Part shown: in pieces, positions 1-5,017 of the stretch
Position numbering within the stretch: the stretch's first letter is position 1
Layout of the letters: each line of letters begins with the position of its first letter
Assembly: GCA_027346925.1 (NCBI GenBank)
Contig: DAIERH010000119.1
Span: 1-7,046 of the forward strand
From: Geobacter sp.
GTDB taxonomy: Bacteria; Desulfobacterota; Desulfuromonadia; Geobacterales; Pseudopelobacteraceae
Length of the DNA: 7,046 nt
Reading direction: 5' to 3'
The notes under the pieces: model-generated
What the model was told of the DNA's origin: nothing
What the model saw: only the letters and a program-made list of their open reading frames with translations
Database searches by the model: none
Translations under genes and position numbers: made by a program

Positions 1-595
1 GTTCCTGAACGGCATGCACATATTCCTGTAAGGTGATCTGCTGTGCCCGGTGTGGCATCTTGATGTCGGCAATCCAGTTTTTGTGGGCCTTGGTCCAATA
101 TGCCTTACCGCTGTAGCGGTGTCCGTGGCGGAGAAGAAATGCCAGCAATTCCTGGCGAGCAACACGGAGGGCCTTGACGGCGTCCTCCCGGCCTCGGGTC
201 AGGTCACGCATAGCTTCATCTTCAACCGTCGGGACATAGACCGCCGTCAGGTCTCCCGACCGGTGCAACCGGGCCAGATTTAGCGCATCCCGTCGGTCGT
301 TCTTGATCCGGTCGCCGCTTTTGCGGGGAATCTTGGATGGAGCGACCACGATGCAGTCGAAACCTTTGCTTGTCAGAGAACGATAGATGTCGTACCCGCA
401 GGGGCCAGCTTCATAGGTAAAGTGAAGTTCAGCACCCGTACTCTGCAACTTGCGGATAACCTTGTGCAGCGAATCAAGGTCGCCGCCGATCGTACCGTAG
501 AATCGGACATCGCCATCGCGACCGGCATCAGCAAGTGCAACATCGATGGAGTCTTTATGAACATCAAGCCCGACAAATATGGTATTCTTCTTCAT
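1..595 (-). CDS. IS110-family DEDD transposase/recombinase, N-terminal part (cut by window edge)
   Basis: Reading leftward from the ATG at 595, an open frame of 198 codons runs to the window edge without stop or frameshift. It begins MKKNTIFVGLDVHKDSID, the hallmark start of the IS110 RuvC-like DEDD domain. Visible acidic residues fit the family tetrad: D11 (GLDVHKD), E62 (TYEAGPCGY), D100 and D103 (IKNDRRDA). The C-terminal half, with the catalytic serine domain (Transposase_20 type), lies outside the window, so completeness cannot be judged. Known family members catalyse insertion and excision of the element as an RNA-guided recombinase. The start is fixed by a strong AAGGAGG Shine-Dalgarno at 608-602, six bases before the ATG. 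Further N-terminal-domain residues (around 110-198) include the conserved-looking DEAMRDLTRGREDAVK and ADIKMPHRAQQ. The gene points away from its neighbours and is a mobile insertion, not part of their operons. Confidence 0.96.
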   Translation of the reverse strand, partial: MKKNTIFVGLDVHKDSIDVALADAGRDGDVRFYGTIGGDLDSLHKVIRKLQSTGAELHFTYEAGPCGYDIYRSLTSKGFDCIVVAPSKIPRKSGDRIKNDRRDALNLARLHRSGDLTAVYVPTVEDEAMRDLTRGREDAVKALRVARQELLAFLLRHGHRYSGKAYWTKAHKNWIADIKMPHRAQQITLQEYVHAVQE

Positions 596-671
596 GACCT
601 GCCTCCTTGGGTGTGGCTCTGTGTGGTGAATTCACATTCCCAAAATAACCCACGTTTGCAAGGGGCAGGTC
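596..671 (-). promoter_or_regulatory. RNA stem that would sequester the transposase ribosome binding site
   Basis: In the leftward transcript, GACCTGCC (671-664) is perfectly complementary to GGCAGGTC (603-596), which ends directly at the transposase ATG. After one C-A mismatch (663/604) pairing continues with C-G (662/605), U-G (661/606) and U-A (660/607). This places most of the AAGGAGG Shine-Dalgarno (608-602) in the 3' arm. Such sequestration is a known way for insertion sequences to limit transposase translation from read-through transcripts. Whether it works here, and whether it competes with or forms part of a bridge RNA fold, is inference. Confidence 0.5.
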
Positions 672-701
672 ACTTACTTTCTACTGACAGACATTATGTC
701 T
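596..701 (-). ncRNA. Candidate bridge-RNA-bearing leader of the IS110 element
   Basis: IS110-group elements are known to encode a structured bridge RNA in the non-coding end upstream of the transposase; IS1111-group elements carry it at the other end. This non-coding stretch lies in the right place for the first arrangement and is structured. An 8-bp perfect inverted repeat pairs 671-664 with 603-596. A palindrome GTGAATTCAC sits at 626-635. A 13-base inverted repeat (AGACAT-T-ATGTCT) is at 689-701. Against it, at most about 160 bases are available, somewhat shorter than the well-studied IS621 bridge RNA, and the guide loops cannot be assigned without the other end and the target. The 5' and 3' limits given are nominal. 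Confidence 0.3.
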
Positions 702-729
702 ATGCTACCGCAACCCTCCGGCTTGTCAA
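702..729 (-). promoter_or_regulatory. Putative sigma70 promoter reading into the IS110 leader
   Basis: On the minus strand a perfect TTGACA (729-724) is followed after 16 bases by TAGCAT (707-702), a 4-of-6 match to TATAAT. Transcription would start around 695 and run through the leader into the transposase. The -35 box lies inside the 718-737 hairpin that is probably host flank, so if active this would be a promoter made partly of target DNA. A single-site consensus match in GC-rich DNA is only modest evidence. Confidence 0.4.
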
Positions 730-737
730 GCAGCCGG
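718..737. repeat. Small hairpin between the pentapeptide gene and the IS110 end
   Basis: CCGGCT (718-723) and AGCCGG (732-737) form a perfect 6-bp stem around an 8-base loop, starting 19 bases beyond the pentapeptide gene stop. No T-run follows it in either direction. It could be the stem of that gene's terminator with the U-tract displaced by the insertion, or a repetitive palindrome of the kind some IS110 elements target. Neither can be decided from one copy. Confidence 0.4.
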
Positions 738-755
738 CGATAGGCACCGGGCCGT

Positions 756-1763
756 TCACTCCGCCGTCCGTGCGCCATCCAGGTTGCTCCCCTCGAAATG
801 CGCCCCCCAAAGGATGCTGTCGCGTAGATCGGCCTTCTCCAGGTCTGCCTTGCGCAGCCGTGCGCCGGCGGCATAGCAGTGCCGCATCCGGACATTTCGG
901 AGGTCCGCGCCGTCCAGGGTGGCAAAAAAGAGACGCGCCTCGGAGAGTTGCGCCCCCCGCATCCTGGCTTCGCTGAAATTCGCCCATTCGAGGGATGCCC
1001 CCTTCATGTCTGCCCTGGTGAGGTCTGCCCGGGAAAAATCGGCATGGTAGAGATCGGCGCCTTGCAGTACGGCATCGGCGAGATTCGCACCGGAAAAATC
1101 AAACCCTTGCAGGGCAAGATTTGACAGGTCCCTTCCATGCAGATCCCGTGTGGTCGCCAGTATCCGGGCCACGTCCCCGGCCCGGAGATTGGCCGGTGAA
1201 TCAGCTGCCGTGCCGGCAAGCGCGTCAGGGGCAAGCTGGGCCGGAACGGCCGGTTCCGCACCGGCGGTGTGCGTGGGGACCGCTTTCTCCGACGACGTTA
1301 TCCTCACGGGAACCGGGAAGGGCGACTGACGTGTCTGGGGCGCCCTGGTGGCGTTTTCCTTCATTGGCGCGGTTTTTGCGCCCTTTTTAACCTTTTTCCC
1401 CTTTTTATGCACATGGTGTTTATGGGGCCTATGGTGCCTCTTCTTGCCGAGCGCCGCCGCTTTTCCATGTTTTTTGGCAGGGCCGGCCTTCAGTTCCGCC
1501 TGTTGCTCCGCCTTCGCCGGAGCCGGCGGCCGTTCGGTTACCCCCGGTTCAGCCCCCCGTGCCGCGGCGTTGGCCTGCTCCAATGCCCTCGCGCTGGCGG
1601 CAATCCGCTCCTTTTCCGCCTTCTCGAACACCCCTTTCATCCGGGCGATCTTTTCCGGGTCAGGCCTTTCTCCCGCACTCTCCGCCCGCAGGGGAGCGGC
1701 TGAGCCGGCGAGAACTACAAACAGCATAATGGAGAGGTTCGACAGTCGCCGTATGGTACCCAT
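756..1763 (-). CDS. Exported pentapeptide-repeat protein with Lys/His-rich linker
   Basis: A 335-residue protein. It opens with a signal peptide: basic MGTIRR, a hydrophobic core to about residue 20, and likely cleavage after A27 in PLRA/ES. An Ala/Glu-rich, probably helical stretch follows (about 35-70), then a disordered Pro/Ala region. A strongly basic Lys/His-rich segment at about 97-130 contains KKRHHRPHKHHVHKKGKK. Residues 207-331 are 25 pentapeptides in unbroken register of the A(D/N)LXX type (for example DLYHADFSRADLTRADMKGA), which fold as a right-handed quadrilateral beta-helix of about six turns. The start at 1763 is supported by GAGGTG at 1775-1770 with six-base spacing and by the signal peptide directly after it. 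Pentapeptide proteins are mostly of unknown role; the helix usually serves as a binding or DNA-mimic scaffold. The signal peptide argues for a periplasmic or envelope location and against a gyrase-protecting role. Only one cysteine (C296) is present. Function unknown. Confidence 0.93.
   Translation of the reverse strand: MGTIRRLSNLSIMLFVVLAGSAAPLRAESAGERPDPEKIARMKGVFEKAEKERIAASARALEQANAAARGAEPGVTERPPAPAKAEQQAELKAGPAKKHGKAAALGKKRHHRPHKHHVHKKGKKVKKGAKTAPMKENATRAPQTRQSPFPVPVRITSSEKAVPTHTAGAEPAVPAQLAPDALAGTAADSPANLRAGDVARILATTRDLHGRDLSNLALQGFDFSGANLADAVLQGADLYHADFSRADLTRADMKGASLEWANFSEARMRGAQLSEARLFFATLDGADLRNVRMRHCYAAGARLRKADLEKADLRDSILWGAHFEGSNLDGARTAE
771..1145 (-). repeat. Array of 25 pentapeptide codon blocks
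   Basis: Codons 207-331 of the pentapeptide protein comprise 25 consecutive 15-bp units with Leu, Phe or Met at the centre and Ala or Gly before it. A few units diverge, such as RMRHC and YAAGA at residues 292-301. The repeat is clear at protein level but weak at DNA level, which suggests an old array rather than recent slippage. Confidence 0.85.
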
Positions 1764-1801
1764 GCTTCACACCTCGGAACCGGTAATCTCGGTAGTCCAT
1801 G

Positions 1802-1817
1802 TAACCCTATCAGGTTA
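1802..1817. promoter_or_regulatory. Inverted repeat in the divergent intergenic region
   Basis: TAACC (1802-1806) and GGTTA (1813-1817) form an inverted repeat with a six-base spacer in the leader of the pentapeptide gene, about 40 bases upstream of its start. A second short one, TGGC-AA-GCCA, lies at 1842-1851. Either could be an operator half-site pair controlling one or both divergent genes. I see no strong -35/-10 pair for the pentapeptide gene, so its promoter is not located. Confidence 0.25.
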
Positions 1818-1881
1818 TCCCCCGATGGTCCAGAGCCTAAATGGCAAGCCAATGGAGCGAGGGCTTACATCCCGGTTTCGC

Positions 1882-1910
1882 TTGACCCGGGACGCAGAGA
1901 CACATATAGT
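1882..1910 (+). promoter_or_regulatory. Sigma70-type promoter of the Sel1-repeat gene
   Basis: TTGACC (1882-1887) and TATAGT (1905-1910) are separated by exactly 17 bases. Each hexamer matches the sigma70 consensus at five of six positions. Initiation would fall near 1917, giving a leader of about 24 bases to the ATG at 1941. This also rules out the in-frame TTG at 1911 as the start, because it would lie upstream of the transcript. Confidence 0.7.
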
Positions 1911-1940
1911 TTGCGCACATTAACGTATATCGGGGGGCGT

Positions 1941-3590
1941 ATGCGGACATTCGTAACACTGCTGGCTCTGACGGTTGTCCTGGCAATGCCGTTCGCGGCA
2001 CGTGCGGAGGGATCGGCGAACATCCTGTTCGACGAGGGGGTTGCGGCGTATCAGAAGAACGACTACGGGACTGCCGTGCGGATCTTCACGCAACTGGCCG
2101 AGCAGGGGAATGCCGTTGCCCGGAACAATCTGGGGGTAATGTACGACAAGGGACAGGGCGTTGCCCAGGATGCCGCCATTGCCGCCCAGTGGTATCGCAA
2201 ATCCGCCGAGCAGGGGTATGTCCCGGCACAGACGGCCCTGGCCAAGGCGTATTATTACGGCAAGGGCGTGGCCAGGGACCTGGCCGTTGCCGCCCAGTGG
2301 TTCGCGAGGGCGGCGACCCAGGGCAACCCGGAGGCCCAGAATTTCCTGGGCGCCATGTACGAGTTTGGCGAGGGCGTTGCCCGGAGCGAGACCGAGGCGG
2401 TGAACTGGTACCGGAAATCGGCGGCCCAGGGCAACCCCTTTGCCCAGACAAACCTGGGCAATGCCTACCTGAACGGCCGCGGCATCGCCAAGAACGAGGC
2501 CGAAGCGGTGAACTGGTACCGTATCGCGGCGGAGCAGGGCAATGCCTGGTCCCAGTATGCCCTGGGGCGCGCCCTGTATGACGGCCGCGGCGACGGGAAG
2601 AATCCCGCCGTTGCCGCCGGCTGGATCACCAAGGCCGCTCGGCAGGGGGTTGCCGAGGCCCAGAACCTGTTGGGGGTCATGTACGGGAAGGGCATGGGCG
2701 TGGCCAGGGACGAGGCCGAGGCGGTGAAGTGGTACGCCAAGGCGGCGGCGCAGGGGCTGGCCTCCGCCCAGCTGAGCCTGGGCGAGGCCTACGAGAACGG
2801 CCGGGGCGTTCCCATGGATGAGGCCGAGGCGGCCATCTGGTATCGCAAGGCTGCCGAGCAGGGGGACGCCCGGGCGGCCTATCGGCTGGCCACCTGCCTC
2901 GACAGCGGTACCGGTATTCCCCAGAACGTCGCAGAGGCGGTGGAGTGGTATAAAAAGGCAGCGGCCGGCGGGGACAGGGACGCGGCCCTGCGCCTGGGCT
3001 ACCTGTTCAGCACGGGTATCGGCGGGGTAACGCAGGATGCGGCCGAAGCCATCAAGTACTACACCCTGGCCGCGGACAGCGGCAATGTGGTCGCCATGTT
3101 CAACCTGGGCATTATCTATCAGTTCGGCCAGGGCGTAGCCAAGGACCCGGAATCGGCCAAGAAGTGGTTTCACCGGGCAGCCCTGCGGGGCGACGCGGCG
3201 GCCCAAAACAGCCTCGGGGCGCTCTATTGGTATGACAGGAGCTATGAGCGGGCGGCCAAGTGGTTCCTTCTGGCCCAGCGTGGCGGAGACGAGCGGGCAA
3301 AGGCCAATTACGCCAACCTGCTCGCCGCCTCAAAGCCGGGTTTCGACGCAGTGGCCCTACGCCTGGCCGATGCCTTCAGGGCGCAGCCGGGCGACATGAC
3401 CCCCGGAGAACTGAAGGGATGGCTGGAGGGGTATCGGAGCGCATTCAGGAACGCGAAGACGGCCGATGACTACCGCAATTTCGTGATTGCCTACGAAGAC
3501 GACGACCCGGAGCGACTGGTGCCCCAGGCGCAACAGCTGGCCGACCGCATGGCTCAGGACCGGCCGGAGGGCAAGCGGCGCGGAAAATAG
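1941..3590 (+). CDS. Exported Sel1-repeat (TPR-like) protein
   Basis: A 549-residue protein. The ATG at 1941 is chosen because a clean signal peptide follows at once (MRTFVTLLALTVV, cleavage near AARA/EG at about residue 22), a G-rich ribosome binding stretch lies at 1932-1937, and the promoter sits just upstream. After a TPR-like first motif (FDEGVAAYQKNDYGTAVRIF, 30-49) come ten Sel1-like repeats at about 59-419. They follow the pattern AQxxLGxxYxxGxGVxxDxxEAVxWYxKAAxQG, one every 36 residues. A shorter repeat (about 420-451) and a half repeat then lead into a C-terminal helical tail (about 465-549) with YRNFVIAYEDDDPERLV. Sel1 arrays form alpha-alpha superhelices that scaffold protein complexes. 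Known examples act in signalling, host interaction and envelope processes. No catalytic domain is visible. The protein is probably periplasmic; its partner is unknown. It is divergent from the pentapeptide gene and convergent with ftsZ, so it is likely transcribed alone. Confidence 0.95.
   Translation: MRTFVTLLALTVVLAMPFAARAEGSANILFDEGVAAYQKNDYGTAVRIFTQLAEQGNAVARNNLGVMYDKGQGVAQDAAIAAQWYRKSAEQGYVPAQTALAKAYYYGKGVARDLAVAAQWFARAATQGNPEAQNFLGAMYEFGEGVARSETEAVNWYRKSAAQGNPFAQTNLGNAYLNGRGIAKNEAEAVNWYRIAAEQGNAWSQYALGRALYDGRGDGKNPAVAAGWITKAARQGVAEAQNLLGVMYGKGMGVARDEAEAVKWYAKAAAQGLASAQLSLGEAYENGRGVPMDEAEAAIWYRKAAEQGDARAAYRLATCLDSGTGIPQNVAEAVEWYKKAAAGGDRDAALRLGYLFSTGIGGVTQDAAEAIKYYTLAADSGNVVAMFNLGIIYQFGQGVAKDPESAKKWFHRAALRGDAAAQNSLGALYWYDRSYERAAKWFLLAQRGGDERAKANYANLLAASKPGFDAVALRLADAFRAQPGDMTPGELKGWLEGYRSAFRNAKTADDYRNFVIAYEDDDPERLVPQAQQLADRMAQDRPEGKRRGK
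2115..3197 (+). repeat. Ten tandem 108-bp Sel1-repeat units
   Basis: Codons 59-419 of the Sel1 protein are ten tandem units of 36 codons each, except the ninth, which has 37 because of an extra glycine in STGIGGVTQD. Units 3, 4, 6 and 7 are the most alike, sharing DNA stretches such as GAGGCGGTGAA(C/G)TGGTAC. Such similarity could allow expansion or contraction by recombination between strains. Confidence 0.88.
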
Positions 3591-3601
3591 GGGGAGTGGG
3601 C

Positions 3602-3648
3602 AAAAAAATGCCCGGTTCTCCAGGAGGGGGAAAGCGGAGATACCGGGC
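3602..3648 (-). terminator. Intrinsic terminator of the ftsZ transcript, distal (T2)
   Basis: Reading leftward, GCCCGGT (3648-3642), a bulged A, and TCTCC (3640-3636) pair with GGAGA (3621-3617) and ACCGGGC (3616-3610) around a 14-base loop. This 12-bp stem is followed after one base by seven T (3608-3602). It faces the ftsZ direction; the plus-strand reading has no T-run after the stem, so it does not look like a terminator for the convergent Sel1 gene. Confidence 0.85.
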
Positions 3649-3649
3649 G

Positions 3650-3680
3650 AAAAAGAGGGGGTGCTGAATGCAAACCCCTC
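3650..3680 (-). terminator. Intrinsic terminator of the ftsZ transcript, proximal (T1)
   Basis: Reading leftward and starting 17 bases past the ftsZ stop, GAGGGG (3680-3675) pairs with CCCCTC (3660-3655). A small inner TGC/GCA pairing narrows the loop, and five T (3654-3650) follow. It is weaker than the distal terminator immediately beyond it, and together they form a tandem stop. Confidence 0.65.
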
Positions 3681-3697
3681 CGAGCAATCTGTCTGGG

Positions 3698-4870
3698 TCA
3701 GTCGACCGATTTCCTGAGGAAGGTGGGGATGTCGTACTGGTCCTCGTCTTCCTCCAGGTAGGTGACCACCGGTCTGACGCGGGTGGCGTTTTCGGTCTGT
3801 TGACGGTCGCGCTTGAAGGTCGGAATGTCCAGCACGTTCTTGCCGGGGGCGACGTGCTTCTCCAGGATCGGCATGGCGCCCCGGCGCATTTCCCGGGCAC
3901 GGTCCGAGTCGAAGCGGTCGCCGAACCCGGTGGCGATGACGGTTACCTTGATGGTCTCGTCCAGGTCGTCGTCCCTGACTACGCCAATCTTGATGCTGGC
4001 ATCCTCATGCACCTTCTCGTGGACGATGCGGTTGACCGTGTTGTAGTCGTCCATGGTCATGGAGGCCGACCCGGTGATGTTGACCAGGACCCCCTTGGCG
4101 CCGGAGATGTCGTTGTCCTCCAACAGCGGGCTGGAGATGGCGGCGTTTACGGCATCGGCGGCGCGGTTCTCGCCGGTGCCGGTGCCGATGCCCATCATGG
4201 CCATGCCGCGCACGCTCATGACGGTCTTCACGTCGGCAAAGTCCAGGTTCATCAGGCCGGTGGAGGTGATCAGTTCGGCGATCCCCTGTACTGCCTGGCG
4301 CAACACGTCGTCGGACGGCTTGAAGGCGTCGAACAGCGACATGTTCTTGCCGGCCAGGCTGATCAGCCGGTCGTTGGGGATGATGATCAGGGAGTCAACG
4401 TGTCTCTTGAGGTCGTTGATGCCCAACTCCGCCAGTTCGGCGCGGGCCTTGCCCTCGTAGGTGAACGGTTTGGTCACGACTCCCACGGTCAGGGCACCCG
4501 ATTCGCGGGCCGCCTCGGCGATGACAGGTGCGGCGCCGGTTCCGGTGCCGCCCCCCATGCCGGCGGCGATGAAGACCAGGTCCGCTCCCTTGAGCGATGC
4601 GGTCAACTGCTCCCGGTCCTCGATGGCGGCCTCCTTGCCGACTTCCGGTTTGGAACCTGCGCCGAGACCCTTGGTGAGCTGCCTGCCGATCTGGAGCTTG
4701 ACCGGCGCCTTGGAGGTGCGCAACACCTGGGCGTCGGTGTTGGCGACGATGAAATCGACCTTATGTATATTGCCGGCGATCATGGTGTTGACGGCATTGC
4801 CGCCACCGCCGCCGACTCCGATTACCTTGATGACAGCGCTCTGCTCAATGGTTTCGTCGAATTCGAACAT
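3698..4870 (-). CDS. ftsZ: Cell division protein FtsZ (tubulin-like GTPase)
   Basis: A 390-residue protein, full length for the family. It polymerises with GTP into the cytoplasmic Z ring that recruits the divisome. Seen in sequence: the N-terminal nucleotide-binding loop IGVGGGGGNAVN (17-28), NTDAQVL (44-50), the tubulin signature GGGTGTG at 106-112, and the T7 synergy loop NLDFADVKTVM at 208-218 with D210 and D213 that complete the GTPase site of the next subunit. The core ends near residue 320, and a short linker leads to the C-terminal peptide YDIPTFLRKSVD (379-390), the docking site for FtsA and other partners. Unusually, a second DIPTFKR occurs in the linker at 348-354. The start is supported by AGGGGG at 4882-4877 with six-base spacing. 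The gene is the last of ftsQ-ftsA-ftsZ, lies 147 bp after ftsA with its own promoter-like sequences, and is followed by tandem terminators. Confidence 0.99.
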   Translation of the reverse strand: MFEFDETIEQSAVIKVIGVGGGGGNAVNTMIAGNIHKVDFIVANTDAQVLRTSKAPVKLQIGRQLTKGLGAGSKPEVGKEAAIEDREQLTASLKGADLVFIAAGMGGGTGTGAAPVIAEAARESGALTVGVVTKPFTYEGKARAELAELGINDLKRHVDSLIIIPNDRLISLAGKNMSLFDAFKPSDDVLRQAVQGIAELITSTGLMNLDFADVKTVMSVRGMAMMGIGTGTGENRAADAVNAAISSPLLEDNDISGAKGVLVNITGSASMTMDDYNTVNRIVHEKVHEDASIKIGVVRDDDLDETIKVTVIATGFGDRFDSDRAREMRRGAMPILEKHVAPGKNVLDIPTFKRDRQQTENATRVRPVVTYLEEDEDQYDIPTFLRKSVD

Positions 4871-4918
4871 CTGTTTCCCCCTTTTGGCATTGGCGATGAT
4901 GCACCGATTTAAGGGTAA

Positions 4919-4947
4919 AATGTAAACGCATTTGGATCAGGAATCAA
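4919..4947 (-). promoter_or_regulatory. Putative ftsZ promoter, proximal
   Basis: On the minus strand TTGATT (4947-4942) and TACATT (4924-4919) are 17 bases apart, each a 4-of-6 consensus match, in the AT-rich ftsA-ftsZ gap. Initiation near 4912 would give an ftsZ leader of about 40 bases. Dedicated ftsZ promoters upstream of or inside ftsA are common in bacteria. Confidence 0.45.
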
Positions 4948-4962
4948 AGGAAAAAATATTAA

Positions 4963-4991
4963 AAAATAGCCCCGCGTAAAACAGCTGTAAA
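4963..4991 (-). promoter_or_regulatory. Putative ftsZ promoter, distal
   Basis: On the minus strand TTTACA (4991-4986) and TATTTT (4968-4963) are 17 bases apart. The downstream A/T tracts (4941-4968) would ease melting. It lies wholly in the gap between ftsA and ftsZ. Initiation near 4956 would give a leader of about 85 bases that passes through the proximal promoter. The palindrome ACAGCTGT (4981-4988) overlaps the -35 box and could be a protein site. Confidence 0.45.
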
Positions 4992-5017
4992 TTCGGTTTG
5001 TTTGCGTATCTGATCGC

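Larger units (their letters stand above)
1..717 (-). mobile_element. IS110-family insertion sequence, transposase-proximal end (partial)
   Basis: The transposase at 1-595 marks an IS110-family element that enters the window from the left. Its upstream end must lie between the transposase start and the 3' end of the pentapeptide-repeat gene at 756. I place it near 717 only because the hairpin at 718-737 looks like chromosomal flank. IS110 elements typically lack clear terminal inverted repeats and often make no target duplication, so the edge cannot be read directly. The other end is off the window. The neighbouring pentapeptide gene has a normal stop and does not appear to be interrupted. Confidence 0.6.

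Noticed and set aside
756..780. Truncation of the pentapeptide gene by the IS110 element
   Set aside because: The repeat array ends in register and is followed by a short ordinary tail and a stop before any sign of the element.
771..1145. CRISPR-like or tandem DNA repeat
   Set aside because: The periodicity is 15 bp and coding (pentapeptides). There are no conserved direct repeats with unique spacers anywhere in the window.
1911..1940. Upstream TTG start for the Sel1-repeat gene
   Set aside because: It lies directly after the -10 box, upstream of the expected transcript start, and would put ten extra residues ahead of a clean signal peptide.
1920..3206. Long open frame on the minus strand opposite the Sel1-repeat gene
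   Set aside because: It mirrors the repeats and GC-rich codon bias of the sense gene, has a low-complexity Gly/Leu/Pro/Arg-rich composition, and shows no recognisable domain.
3668..4912. Long open frame on the plus strand opposite ftsZ
   Set aside because: It is a shadow of the codon bias of ftsZ, with Gly/Asp/Val/His-rich composition and no known fold, and it would start inside the terminator region.
4951..4990. Intrinsic terminator between ftsA and ftsZ suggested by the T-tracts on the minus strand
   Set aside because: No GC-rich stem precedes the T-runs. The best pairing is only three or four base pairs, so promoter elements explain the tract better.
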